In this document: piece by piece, positions 25,283 through 34,200 of the stretch
Position numbering within the stretch: position 1 is the stretch's first letter
How the letters are laid out: each line of letters starts with the position of its first letter
Source of the DNA: CAWCDJ01 sp963796675
GTDB lineage: Bacteria; Acidobacteriota; Terriglobia; Bryobacterales; Bryobacteraceae
Length of the DNA stretch: 64,000 nt
Assembly: GCA_963796675.1 (NCBI GenBank)
Contig: CAWCMS010000005.1
Span: 558,001 to 622,000 of the forward strand
Direction: 5' to 3'
Position numbers and translations under genes: made by a program
Notes under the pieces: generated by a model
What the model saw: only the letters and a program-made list of their open reading frames with translations
Databases searched by the model: none
What the model was told of the DNA's origin: nothing

Positions 25283-26056
25283 ATGCTAAAAATGCAAACC
25301 ATGCGGCATTCGGCCCCGGGTTCCCTTTTGTTGGTCGCCGCGATGTGGATCCCCGGCATCTTCGCGCAAACTACGCAGCCGTCCGCGGAACCGGCAGGCG
25401 GCCAGGCTCCGGCCCCGCAGCAGCAGGTAGTGGTCAATCCCGCTCCTGCCGCCGCCGAATACCTGTTGCAAGCGGGCGACGAGCTGGAGATCCGCGTGTA
25501 CAACATGCCGGAGCTGACGCAGAAGGTCAAGATCCGGCCGGACGGGCGCATTTCCGTGATGCTGATGGACGAAGTGATGGCTGCCGGCGTCCGGCCCGCG
25601 GAACTCGGCGACATCATTCACAAAGCCTACGCCACGCAATTTCGCAATCCGCGTGTCACGGTGCTGGTGACCTCTTTCGTGAACCAGAACATCTTCGTCG
25701 GCGGAGAGGTCAACCAGCCCCGGATGATCACGATGAACGGCAGGATGCGGGCGACGGCGGCGATCTTCTATGCCGGCGGCTTCAAATCCACGGCCAAGAC
25801 CAAGGAGATCATTATCCTTCACAATAACGGAAGGAACACCCCGCAGTTGACTCGCCTGAACGTGGAGGCGGTGCTCAACAAGGGGGCGGAAGATGTCGAG
25901 CTGCATCCGTTCGACGTCGTGTTCGTGCCGAAATCGCGTATCGCAAAGCTTGACCAGTTTGTCGATCAATATCTCAAGCAACTCCAGCCCATCTCCCTCA
26001 ATATGGGTTTCACGTACCTTCTCGGCGGGCAAAGCTACCAAGTGGTGATTCCGTAA
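25283..26056 (+). CDS. Polysaccharide export protein (Wza/GumB-like)
   Basis: Outer-membrane polysaccharide export protein (257 aa). A signal peptide ends near IFAQ with no lipobox cysteine, so it is probably not a lipoprotein, unlike Wza. The Poly_export domain starts at YLLQAGDELEIRVYNMPEL with IRPDGRISVMLMDEV. One SLBB domain follows (NIFVGGEVNQPRMI), fewer than the two in E. coli Wza. It would form the periplasmic and outer-membrane channel that receives polymer from the Wzz-like protein encoded next (8-base gap). Confidence 0.9.
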   Translation: MLKMQTMRHSAPGSLLLVAAMWIPGIFAQTTQPSAEPAGGQAPAPQQQVVVNPAPAAAEYLLQAGDELEIRVYNMPELTQKVKIRPDGRISVMLMDEVMAAGVRPAELGDIIHKAYATQFRNPRVTVLVTSFVNQNIFVGGEVNQPRMITMNGRMRATAAIFYAGGFKSTAKTKEIIILHNNGRNTPQLTRLNVEAVLNKGAEDVELHPFDVVFVPKSRIAKLDQFVDQYLKQLQPISLNMGFTYLLGGQSYQVVIP

Positions 26057-26064
26057 AGGACCAG

Positions 26065-27561
26065 ATGGAGAATTCCAAGGCTCAGTTATCTTCAAGCGAC
26101 GTGGCCTTCGTGCTGTTCAAGCACAAGTGGAGCGGCCTGGTCGTACTCGGCGTGGGGCTGCTGGCGGCGGCGGTTTGGGTCTTCTGCGTTCGGGAAGACC
26201 TATACTCGGCGGACGCCAAAGTGCTGGTGAAACTCGGACAGGAGCAGGCGCCGCCGGCGACGGTGGTGGGCGGAGCTCCGCAGGTGATCGGCTATCGCTA
26301 CCAGGAAGTGAACAGCGAAGTCGAGATTCTGCAGAATACGGCGCTACTGGCGCGGCTGGTCGATGAAATGGGACTCGACAAGACGCCGCCCGAGCCTCCC
26401 CGTCCGGCCGGCGGAGTGCCGCTGATCCGGTGGCAGGTCAAACGGATGGTGGAGGGCGTGCAGACATGGACCGATGACACGCTGATCCGCTTCGGCCTGC
26501 GGGAGAAGACACCGCCGCGCGACCGCGCCATCAACCTGCTGAAGGGCGGGCTGAAGGTGAAGGCCGAAAAAGAGAGCAATGTATTTTCGGCGGAGATGGC
26601 TCTGCCCCAGAAACACGCCGCGGCCTTCGTGCTGAACCGCCTGCTCGATCTTTACATGGAGTTCCGGCCGAAGCTTTACCAGGACCAGGCGGTGCCGTTC
26701 TTCGAGAGCGGCGTCGAGCGCAACTCCTCGCAACTGGCGAAAGCCGAACAGAGCATCCAGAAGTTCGAAGCCACCGGCGACATCAGCCTGCTGCAGGAAC
26801 AACAGACGCAGCTGATCCGCCAGATCATGCAGACCGAAGCCGCCGAAAAGGAAGCCGAGATCGCGGCCAGGGATGCGGATTACCGGGTGAAGCAACTGGA
26901 CACCGAGCTTAAGAATCCCGATCCGAACCTGGGGAAGCTGGGAGACTTCGACCGCGACTCGTTCCCGAGCGGGATCCTGCGGCAGATCGCGCAGCTCCAA
27001 CAGGAGCGCGAGGCGCTGCGCATGACGCAACTGGATACGGGCGAGAAGATTCAAAACAACCGGCAGCAGTTCAATGTGCTGCTGGGCATGCTGGCGGCCA
27101 ATCTGCGCACGACGCTCTCGATCAAGCAGGACGATCTGGCAGCGCGCAGGAAGACGCTGGCCGGCCTGCAAGCGCAGCTCACGGCGCTACATGACAAGCA
27201 GATGGCCTGGGTCGCGATGCACCGGGACAGCGGTGCGGCCGAAGAATCATTGCAGTTTTACCGCCGCAAACTGGAGGAGGCGAAGGCGGCCGATGCGCTG
27301 GAGAGGCTGCGCATCAGCAACGTCATCGTGATTCAGCCGGCAATCGACATACTACAGCCGGCGGGCCTGCGAAAGACGCTGCTATTCTCGCTTGCCGCGA
27401 TCGCCAGTCTGCTGGCTGCGATCGTCTGGATGGCATTGCTCGAGTTGTACGATCGGCGGGTTTATCGCCCGGAGCAACTGGAACTGGCGCTGGGAATTCC
27501 GGTCATCGCCGCAATCCCATCGGGCAGGCGTCCCCGGCTGATCCAGGCACCTTCGGAGTAA
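26065..27561 (+). CDS. Wzz/GumC-like polysaccharide chain-length determinant
   Basis: Inner-membrane polysaccharide co-polymerase of 498 aa. A first membrane helix near residues 26-46 (LVVLGVGLLAAAVWVF) is followed by the Wzz domain. A long periplasmic coiled coil rich in E, Q and K runs from about 200 to 420, and a second helix lies near 450 (LLFSLAAIASLLAAIVW). The cytoplasmic tail is short (about 40 residues) and carries no Walker motifs, so the partner ATPase is the separate gene that starts one base after this stop. It controls polymer length and export with the Wza-like protein. Confidence 0.88.
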   Translation: MENSKAQLSSSDVAFVLFKHKWSGLVVLGVGLLAAAVWVFCVREDLYSADAKVLVKLGQEQAPPATVVGGAPQVIGYRYQEVNSEVEILQNTALLARLVDEMGLDKTPPEPPRPAGGVPLIRWQVKRMVEGVQTWTDDTLIRFGLREKTPPRDRAINLLKGGLKVKAEKESNVFSAEMALPQKHAAAFVLNRLLDLYMEFRPKLYQDQAVPFFESGVERNSSQLAKAEQSIQKFEATGDISLLQEQQTQLIRQIMQTEAAEKEAEIAARDADYRVKQLDTELKNPDPNLGKLGDFDRDSFPSGILRQIAQLQQEREALRMTQLDTGEKIQNNRQQFNVLLGMLAANLRTTLSIKQDDLAARRKTLAGLQAQLTALHDKQMAWVAMHRDSGAAEESLQFYRRKLEEAKAADALERLRISNVIVIQPAIDILQPAGLRKTLLFSLAAIASLLAAIVWMALLELYDRRVYRPEQLELALGIPVIAAIPSGRRPRLIQAPSE

Positions 27562-27562
27562 C

Positions 27563-28192
27563 ATGGCGCGAACTGAAGAGGGATACTGGAAAACCGCTGC
27601 GATTCTGGCGAACGCTTTGCGGGCGCGAGACCAGAGGAGTCTCCTGATTTCGGGTGTTTGCCGCGGCGCGGGAACGACCACGGTGGCGCTGCAGGTCGCG
27701 CAGGCGCTGTGCTCGCGTTGCGAAGTGCGGCCGCTGGTGGTGGAGCTCGACTTCTGGAGGCCGCGGTTCGTGAAACGGCTGAAGCTCGATCCATACCGCA
27801 CGCTCGAAGAGGTAGCCCGCGGTTCGGCGCAGCTACCGGAGGCTGTGCAAAAACTGCCGAACGGCGTACACGTGCTGGCGGCATGCGCGAAGCGGTGCCC
27901 GCCGCAGAAGCAACTCGCTCCGTTGATGACGGAGATTCTGGAATACGCCGCGACGACGGTGGACCTGGTGCTGGTGGACGCTCCGCCCCCCACCGAATAC
28001 GGCGCCATCCTGAGCGTGGGCGCGGTCATTCCGCGCATGCTGCTAGTGGTACGCGCGGGCCGCAGCAGCGATAAGGCCCTGGCGCGTTTTCAGCAGAGCG
28101 TACATCAAGGCGGCATCGAAATCGTCGGAACCGTCCTCAACCGGGAGAAACGATTCGTCCCGGGGTGGATCGAAAGGCTGTTCCTGAGCTAA
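27563..28192 (+). CDS. CpsD/CapB-type BY-kinase-like ATPase with degenerate P-loop
   Basis: Cytoplasmic P-loop protein (209 aa) that normally partners the Wzz-like protein as a bacterial tyrosine autokinase. Position and fold fit: Walker B is DLVLVDAPPP and the C-terminus matches MinD/CpsD. However, the Walker A stretch reads SGVCRGAGTTT with threonine at residue 38 where the invariant lysine should be, and Walker A' reads ELDFWRP rather than DADLRRP. There is no C-terminal tyrosine cluster. It may be a non-catalytic regulator or use an altered nucleotide site. The next gene starts 15 bases later. Confidence 0.8.
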   Translation: MARTEEGYWKTAAILANALRARDQRSLLISGVCRGAGTTTVALQVAQALCSRCEVRPLVVELDFWRPRFVKRLKLDPYRTLEEVARGSAQLPEAVQKLPNGVHVLAACAKRCPPQKQLAPLMTEILEYAATTVDLVLVDAPPPTEYGAILSVGAVIPRMLLVVRAGRSSDKALARFQQSVHQGGIEIVGTVLNREKRFVPGWIERLFLS

Positions 28193-28207
28193 GCGAAGCG
28201 TGGCCCC

Positions 28208-29212
28208 ATGACGATGAAATCCAGCATTCGAGTCTCGGTCATCATCCCGACGTGGAACCGGCGGGAACTGCTCGCCGATGTGCTCGAATCCCTTCTCCAC
28301 CAGAGTTACCCGCCGGAGCAGTACGAGGTGATCGTCTGCGATGACGGATCGACCGATGGAACATCCGGCCTGGTGGCCGAATTCGCAGGGCGGTTTCCGG
28401 GCAACCTGATTTACCATCCGATGCCCGACAACGGCGGCCCGGCACGCTGCCGCAACGTCGCGGCAGGCTTCGCGCGCGGAGAATTGATCGCCTTCACAGA
28501 CAGCGATTGCCGGGTCTCGCCGCAGTGGCTGGAAGCAGGCGTCGCGGCTTTCACGTCGGAGCGCGTGGCGATCGCCACCGGGTCGATCTTCCACAAGCCG
28601 GAGCAGCAGGTGACCTACTTTTCCCGGTCGCACGACGCGGTGACGGAAGAGCATCCTTCCTACCCGGCGCAGAACGCGATCTTCCGCAGGGACGTCTTCC
28701 TCGAGTTCGGCGGCTTCGAAGTGAGCCTCTGCTTCCGGAACTTTCGCAATCGACAGGTCGAGTGCGCGGATACCGACCTGGCATGGCGAATCAAAGAAGC
28801 CGGGTACGAATCGGTCTTCGTGCGGGAGATGGTGGTCTACCACCAGATCGAGCCGCAGACGGCGCTGAACTGGGTGATGGAGCCTTTCCGGCTTTTCGTG
28901 GTGCCGGCGCTGGTCAAGCGGCATCCGGGATTGCGGCCGCGTCTCTTGCGGTGGAGCCTGTTCATGACGGCGCTCAACGTGCCGTTTTACGTGCTGGCGG
29001 GCGGCGTTTTTCTGGCCGCCGTGTTCGGCAAGCCGTGGTTCCTGCTGCTCACGCTACCCTTCTTCTTTTACACGGCGCGGGCGTGCAAGCGGCGTTATCC
29101 ATTTCCTCCGGCCAAGCTGGCCGGCTGGGTTCTCCTGATGACGATCCGGCAGGGCTTCTGCTGCGCCGGGCTGGTCTATGGGAGCATTCGTTTCCGAGAA
29201 CTGGTGCTATGA
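28208..29212 (+). CDS. Family 2 glycosyltransferase, membrane-anchored
   Basis: GT-A glycosyltransferase of 334 aa. The catalytic domain shows VSVIIPTWNRRE, VIVCDDGSTDGT, the DxD-type FTDSDCRVS and a late EC-ADTDL acidic pair. Two to three C-terminal hydrophobic segments (FYVLAGGVFLAAVFG, FLLLTLPFFFYTA) anchor it in the inner membrane. It shares layout and several stretches with the GT2 at 33220-34200, including the C-terminal ending RFRELVL/RYRTLVL, so the two are paralogues. Stop overlaps the ABC ATPase start (ATGA). Confidence 0.87.
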   Translation: MTMKSSIRVSVIIPTWNRRELLADVLESLLHQSYPPEQYEVIVCDDGSTDGTSGLVAEFAGRFPGNLIYHPMPDNGGPARCRNVAAGFARGELIAFTDSDCRVSPQWLEAGVAAFTSERVAIATGSIFHKPEQQVTYFSRSHDAVTEEHPSYPAQNAIFRRDVFLEFGGFEVSLCFRNFRNRQVECADTDLAWRIKEAGYESVFVREMVVYHQIEPQTALNWVMEPFRLFVVPALVKRHPGLRPRLLRWSLFMTALNVPFYVLAGGVFLAAVFGKPWFLLLTLPFFFYTARACKRRYPFPPAKLAGWVLLMTIRQGFCCAGLVYGSIRFRELVL

Positions 29213-30270
29213 CGGTCGAAACAGCGGTACAAACAGGCGGGGCGAACCAGGAGACGGGCGGAGCGCCGCAAGTCGCCCTGGCGCTCGAGTCGGTTCGCAA
29301 GCAGTACACGCGAAAGGGATGGATCCGCCGCAACGTGACGGTAACCGAGAGCCTGCGGGGCGTCTCCTTCGAACTACGCGAGGGCGAGACGCTCGGCCTG
29401 CTGGGCCCCAACGGCGCGGGCAAGACCACGCTGCTGAAAATCATCTCTACGCTGCTCTATCCGACCAGCGGCAGCGTCAAACTATTCGGCCGCGATGTCA
29501 CCGAGCACGCGATCTGGGCGCGCCGGCGTCTGGGCCTGGTCACCTGCGACGAGCGCAGCTTTTACTGGCGCCTGACGGGCCGCCAGAACCTTTCGTTCTT
29601 CGCGAATCTTTACGGCCTATCCAAGAAGGATGGAGCCGTTCGCATCGAAGAGCTGCTGGCAATCCTCGGGCTGACCGACGCGGGCAACAAACCGTACCTC
29701 GGCTACTCGTCGGGCATGAAGCAGAAGATGGCGATCGCCCGCGGCCTGCTGACCAATCCGCTGGTGGCGCTCTATGACGAACCGACCCGCAGCCTCGACC
29801 CGCTGAGCGCGCACCGCATCCGCACCTGGATCGTGGAGAATCGCACCCGGTGGGCGAAACAGGCCCGCATCCTGGCGACGAACCAGCTGCATGAAGCCGA
29901 GATGCTGTGCGACCGCATCCTGATCCTCAACAAGGGCGCGGTAATCGCGCAGGGCACGGTGGCGGAGATCCGGCGCCGCTGGGACAAACGGGATTATGCG
30001 CTGCACCAGGTGATCTGCGCCCCATCCGTAACTTCCGTGAATCTTACCCCCGATAACGAGCAGGGCCTGCTCTCGATGGAAGAAGAGGCGGGCGAAGACG
30101 AGGCGCGCATTTTCAAAGTCTGCGCCAGACGCAACAGCGATGGCCTTTCGCTGGCGCTCTCCCGCCTGCTGGGCGCGGGGCTCCGGGTGGCCCGCTGCGA
30201 TGCCGAACACGTGCCCTTCGACGACGTTTTCTGCTCGCTGGTGATGAGCGAGGAAGGAGCCGGCAAGTGA
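29209..30270 (+). CDS. ABC transporter ATP-binding protein (ABC-2 type)
   Basis: Nucleotide-binding subunit (353 aa) of an ABC-2 exporter. Walker A is GPNGAGKTT, the Q-loop region is TCDERSFYW, the signature is YSSGMKQK, Walker B is VALYDEPTRSLDP, and the switch histidine is replaced or shifted in ATNQLHEAE. A C-terminal extension of about 90 residues with an acidic stretch (MEEEAGEDEA) follows the ATPase. It resembles the DrrA/CcmA-like class more than the Wzt class, which carries a distinct polysaccharide-binding tail. With the permease encoded next it probably moves the lipid-linked glycan or a lipid across the inner membrane. Confidence 0.9.
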   Translation: MTVETAVQTGGANQETGGAPQVALALESVRKQYTRKGWIRRNVTVTESLRGVSFELREGETLGLLGPNGAGKTTLLKIISTLLYPTSGSVKLFGRDVTEHAIWARRRLGLVTCDERSFYWRLTGRQNLSFFANLYGLSKKDGAVRIEELLAILGLTDAGNKPYLGYSSGMKQKMAIARGLLTNPLVALYDEPTRSLDPLSAHRIRTWIVENRTRWAKQARILATNQLHEAEMLCDRILILNKGAVIAQGTVAEIRRRWDKRDYALHQVICAPSVTSVNLTPDNEQGLLSMEEEAGEDEARIFKVCARRNSDGLSLALSRLLGAGLRVARCDAEHVPFDDVFCSLVMSEEGAGK

Positions 30271-31070
30271 GACTCGCCTGGGCTTTTCTAAAACGAGACG
30301 CCATTACGGCGGTCAGCTACCGGATCTCATTCGCCGTCCAGTTACTTGGCAACATTCTGATTCTCGGCCTGATCTACTTCATCGGGAAGAGCCTCGGCCC
30401 GACACCGATGCCGGCGTTCCAGCAGTATGGCGGCAGCTTTCTCGGCTTCCTGCTGATCGGCGTGGCGCTGACCGATTGCGCGGGCGTCAGCCTGACGACT
30501 TTCGCGCGCGAGATTCGCGAAGGCCAGTTGTCCGGCACGCTGGAAGCGACGCTGATGTCACCGGTGCGACTGCCATTGATGCTGATCTACTCTTCCCTGT
30601 GGAGCTACTGCTTCAGTGCGTTCCGGTTCGTGCTCTACCTGGCGGTGGGCAGCGTCCTCTACGGGGTCAGCCTGGGACACGCCAATGTGCTCGCGAGCAT
30701 TGTGCTCTTCCTGCTGACCATCATGTGCTTCATGGGGATCGGCATCCTCTGGTCGAGCATCGTGATGGTGGTGAAGCGCGGCGATGCGATCATCACCAGC
30801 TTCGGATACGTGGTACTGCTGCTCGGCGGCGTGCTCTTTCCGAGCACCGTCCTGCCGGTCTGGCTGCAGCGCGCGGCGGAACTGATTCCGCTGAAGCACG
30901 CGCTCGACGGTATGCGCCGGGCGCTGCTGATGGGCGCGAACCTTTCGGATCTGGCCCCGGTGATCCTCAAACTCACGATCTTCGCGGGCGTCCTGCTGCC
31001 TGCAGGTTTGATCAGCTTCAGCCTGGCGGTGCAAGCGGCGAAGCGGCACGGATCGCTGACCGAATTCTGA
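30267..31070 (+). CDS. ABC-2 type transporter permease
   Basis: Membrane subunit (267 aa) with six predicted helices, starting at GTG 30267 within the ATPase gene's stop (GTGA overlap). Segments such as VQLLGNILILGLIYFIG, FLGFLLIGVALTDCAG and GYVVLLLGGVLFPSTVLP fit the ABC2_membrane fold, and REIREGQLSGTLEATLMSP is the characteristic amphipathic coupling region. No Wzx-type flippase lies in the operon, so this pair is the best candidate for transporting the polyprenyl-linked repeat units. Stop and next ATG overlap as TGATG. Confidence 0.87.
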   Translation: MRLAWAFLKRDAITAVSYRISFAVQLLGNILILGLIYFIGKSLGPTPMPAFQQYGGSFLGFLLIGVALTDCAGVSLTTFAREIREGQLSGTLEATLMSPVRLPLMLIYSSLWSYCFSAFRFVLYLAVGSVLYGVSLGHANVLASIVLFLLTIMCFMGIGILWSSIVMVVKRGDAIITSFGYVVLLLGGVLFPSTVLPVWLQRAAELIPLKHALDGMRRALLMGANLSDLAPVILKLTIFAGVLLPAGLISFSLAVQAAKRHGSLTEF

Positions 31071-33223
31071 TGGCGATGCGGACACACGGCGCAATGCGGC
31101 GAGGGAGATGGCTGGCGGCAGGATTGCTGCTGGCGACCGCCTTCGCGCAGTCGAACGTGCTATCGAACCCCGGATTCGAAGAGGAGCGCTCCGGCCTCCC
31201 GAGCGGCTGGAGCCTCGATCAGAATCTGCGATCGAAGGGCAGCGCGCGACTCGACACGAATGCGGCCAGCGGCCGTTTTGCGCTCGAGCTGGCGCCGAAC
31301 GGGCGCAATACCGATTCGAATCATCTCTTCGGCTTCGGTCAACTGATTCCGGCGCGCGACCTGGCGGGACGCCGGGTGCAACTGCGCGCTGCCGTGAAAG
31401 CGGCGGGCGGCGCCACGGCCGTGGTGCTGGCCTTCGCGGTGGGCCCGGGGTTTCAGCCGCTCGGCAACGTGATGCTGGAGCAGCCGGGACCGACCTCCGG
31501 CTTCGAGGTGCAGTCGCAGAGCATGGAAGTGGACCGGAATGCCGCACAGGTTCTGGTCGCGTGCGCGGTGAAGGGGACCAGCGGCCGGGCATGGTTCGAC
31601 GACGTCTCCTTCGGCCTCGAGACGGGGGGCGGGCAACCCGTACCCGCGCGGGGCGCCGAAGCGGCCGAGGCGAGCCTGGCGATCGACGTCTCGCAGGTGA
31701 TCCGCTCCATCCCTCGAACGCTCTACGGCACGAACGTCGAGTGGATCAACAACGGGAACGGCGTATGGGACGCCGCGCAGAATCGTCCGAAACCCGCGAT
31801 TCTGGCTGCCGCGAAAGACCTGGGCGTATCGCTGGTGCGATTCCCCGGCGGCATCTTCGCAGACTACTACCATTGGCGCGACGGCGTGGGTCCCAGCGCG
31901 CAACGCCCGGTACGATCTCACGTGGCCGATTCGGGCAAATCGGGCAATGCGTTCGGAACCGATGAACTGGTTCGCTTCTGCCGCATGATCGGCGCCGAAC
32001 CGCTGCTCGAAGTCAACATCGTGACCGGCAGTCCGCAGGAGGCCGCCGATTGGGTCCGCTACTGCAACGCGCCCGGCAACAGGGAGCGCGCGCGCAACGG
32101 CTCGAGCGAGCCCTATCGGGTTCACTACTGGGAGATCGGCAACGAGCCCTACGGGAAGCCGGGTAACCGCGCAACCGCGGCCTCCAGCATGACGCCGCAG
32201 GAGTTCGCACGCCGCTACCTGGCTTTCGCCTCGGCGATGAAACAGGCGGATCCGTCGATCGTCCTGCTCGCCTCGGGCGGCCACAATACGGGAAAGTACA
32301 TTGCCGTCACCGACGACAACTGGGATCGCGTTCTCCTGCAGACCGCGGCCCCGCAGATGGACTATCTCGCGGTGCACGATGCTTATGGCCCGCTCTGGGC
32401 GAGCGCCAGCCGCGCTTCCTTCGACGACGTCTATCGCGCACTGCTCGCATTCCCCACGCTCATCTCCCAGAATCTGGACGCCGTGGCCGCCCAGGTCCGG
32501 ACCTACGGCGGCGGCAAGGCCGGCCGGATTCAGCTGGCGGTCACCGAGTGGGGGCCGCTCTTCCACATCCTGCCCTTGGATCCGTGGGTCGGCCATACCA
32601 AGACCATGGGTTCCGCCCTGTTTGCCGCGGGCGCCATGCAGGCATTCCTGCGTTCGCCGCAGACTTCGCTGGCCACGTTTTTCAAGCTGACCGAAGCCTC
32701 GTTCATGGGGTGGATCGACGCGAACGGAGACCCCAAGCCGAGCTACTACGCGCTGCAGATGTATACCCATCATTTCGGCAGCGAACTGGTTCGCGTGGAC
32801 GCGTCCGGCCCGACGTTCGACTCTCCCGAGGTCGGCAATATCGCGCGCCTGAACGACGTTCCTCTACTCGACGCGGTGGCGAGTCTGAGCTCCGACCATA
32901 AGCGGCTCTCGCTGATCGTGGTCAATCGCGGGACGACCACGGCGGTGAATACCTCGATCCGCATCCGCGGAATGAAACCGCGGCCCGAGGCGCGGGGATG
33001 GGTGCTCGCGGCGTCGAGCCTCGACGCCAACAACGGCAACGATCTCCCCTCGGTGCCGGGACTGCAGTGGGCAAGGCAAAAGGAGGCGCCGCGGAATGCG
33101 ATGTTCTATCAGGGCCGGCCGGGCACGGTGATAACCAGAGAGATCGCCTCGGTACGCGCGGGCGAAAGTTTCTCCTATACCTTTCCGCCGATATCGGTGA
33201 CGGCACTCGAACTGACCCAATGA
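31070..33223 (+). CDS. Secreted clan GH-A glycoside hydrolase (GH51/GH39-like), paralogue B
   Basis: Exported hydrolase of 717 aa with the same layout as paralogues A and C. The signal peptide is RGRWLAAGLLLATAFAQ. A CBM4-like jelly roll has ASGRFALELAPNGRN and GRAWFDDVSF. The TIM barrel opens with YGTNVEWINNG, and a C-terminal beta-sandwich ends SYTFPPISVTALEL. The proposed acid/base is E359 in WEIGNEPYG and the nucleophile E493 in VTEWGPLF. Conserved barrel motifs RFPGGIFADYYHWRDGVGP and FGTDELVRF are shared with both paralogues. It lies between the ABC permease and a glycosyltransferase, overlapping both, so it is an integral part of the operon. Confidence 0.82.
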   Translation: MAMRTHGAMRRGRWLAAGLLLATAFAQSNVLSNPGFEEERSGLPSGWSLDQNLRSKGSARLDTNAASGRFALELAPNGRNTDSNHLFGFGQLIPARDLAGRRVQLRAAVKAAGGATAVVLAFAVGPGFQPLGNVMLEQPGPTSGFEVQSQSMEVDRNAAQVLVACAVKGTSGRAWFDDVSFGLETGGGQPVPARGAEAAEASLAIDVSQVIRSIPRTLYGTNVEWINNGNGVWDAAQNRPKPAILAAAKDLGVSLVRFPGGIFADYYHWRDGVGPSAQRPVRSHVADSGKSGNAFGTDELVRFCRMIGAEPLLEVNIVTGSPQEAADWVRYCNAPGNRERARNGSSEPYRVHYWEIGNEPYGKPGNRATAASSMTPQEFARRYLAFASAMKQADPSIVLLASGGHNTGKYIAVTDDNWDRVLLQTAAPQMDYLAVHDAYGPLWASASRASFDDVYRALLAFPTLISQNLDAVAAQVRTYGGGKAGRIQLAVTEWGPLFHILPLDPWVGHTKTMGSALFAAGAMQAFLRSPQTSLATFFKLTEASFMGWIDANGDPKPSYYALQMYTHHFGSELVRVDASGPTFDSPEVGNIARLNDVPLLDAVASLSSDHKRLSLIVVNRGTTTAVNTSIRIRGMKPRPEARGWVLAASSLDANNGNDLPSVPGLQWARQKEAPRNAMFYQGRPGTVITREIASVRAGESFSYTFPPISVTALELTQ

Positions 33224-34200
33224 GCGAGCTGCCCTTCATTTCGGTGGTGGTCCCGATCTTCAATCGCCGGGATTACGTGCGGCAGCAGATCGCCGCGCTC
33301 GAAGCGCTGGAATATCCACGCGACCGCTTCGAAGTGATCGTAGTAGACAACGGCTCGACCGACGGCGCCTGGGAAGAAGCCTGTGCCCTGGCTGAGCGCG
33401 GGAAGATCGCGGCCCGCTGCTTCCGCAATCCGTCTGAGGTGAAACTGCCCTCGGTGTCCCGGAATTTCGGCGTGAAATGCGCCACGGGCGATCTGGTGGC
33501 TTTCACCGATTCCGATTGTGCGGTCTCGCCGGGCTGGCTGACGGCGGCTGCGGCGGCATTCACAGAAGGCGTCGGAGTGGTATACGGCCGGACTGTGTCG
33601 GAAGAGCAGGCACGCCGGCCGGTCTTCCATCACACACTGAACGTGAATCCGCGCAAGACCTACGCCGAAACGTGCAATATTTTCTACCGGCGCGAAGCCA
33701 TCCTGAGGGCGGGCGGCTTCGATGAGAGCCTGATCTCCGTACTGAAGGGTCCGGTCTGGGGAGAGGACACCGACCTCGCTTACCGTGTCCTCGAACTTGG
33801 CTACCGCAGCGGCTTTTGCGGCGGCGCGATGGTGGTCCACAAGATTGTCCCGAGCTCGTTTCGCTCGTGGCTGCTCGAGCCGCTGCGCGCCTGTTCCTGG
33901 GGGCGCGTGGTGAAGCGGCACCCGGGCATTCGCCGCGACCTGCTGGTGGGGCGCATCTTCTGTACACGCATGACGGCCCTGTTCGACCTCATGCTGGCGG
34001 GATTCGTCCTGAGCGCGTTCCGGGGCTGGCCCTGGCTGCTGCTGGCCGTACCTTTCCTGGTGGCGAAGTACCTGGAGGGCGGGCGGCACCTCAACTTCGG
34101 GATGCGCGCGGTGCGGCTGGCGGGCGGCTCGATCAGGGCACTCCTTTTATTCTGCGCGTTGATGTACACCAGCGTGCGCTATCGGACGCTGGTCTTATGA
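33220..34200 (+). CDS. Family 2 glycosyltransferase, membrane-anchored
   Basis: GT-A glycosyltransferase of 326 aa, paralogous to the one at 28208-29212. Motifs are ISVVVPIFNRRDYV, VIVVDNGSTDG, the DxD-like FTDSDCAVS and the later acidic GEDTDLAYRV. Hydrophobic segments near the C-terminus (LFDLMLAGFVLSAF, WLLLAVPFLVAKY) anchor it. The start overlaps the hydrolase stop (ATGA) and its stop overlaps the following GT4 gene (ATGA). Donor and acceptor unknown. Confidence 0.87.
   Translation: MSELPFISVVVPIFNRRDYVRQQIAALEALEYPRDRFEVIVVDNGSTDGAWEEACALAERGKIAARCFRNPSEVKLPSVSRNFGVKCATGDLVAFTDSDCAVSPGWLTAAAAAFTEGVGVVYGRTVSEEQARRPVFHHTLNVNPRKTYAETCNIFYRREAILRAGGFDESLISVLKGPVWGEDTDLAYRVLELGYRSGFCGGAMVVHKIVPSSFRSWLLEPLRACSWGRVVKRHPGIRRDLLVGRIFCTRMTALFDLMLAGFVLSAFRGWPWLLLAVPFLVAKYLEGGRHLNFGMRAVRLAGGSIRALLLFCALMYTSVRYRTLVL

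Noticed and set aside
31160..32773. A 537-codon minus-strand open frame
   Set aside because: Shadow of hydrolase paralogue B, which has a signal peptide and catalytic motifs in the sense frame.
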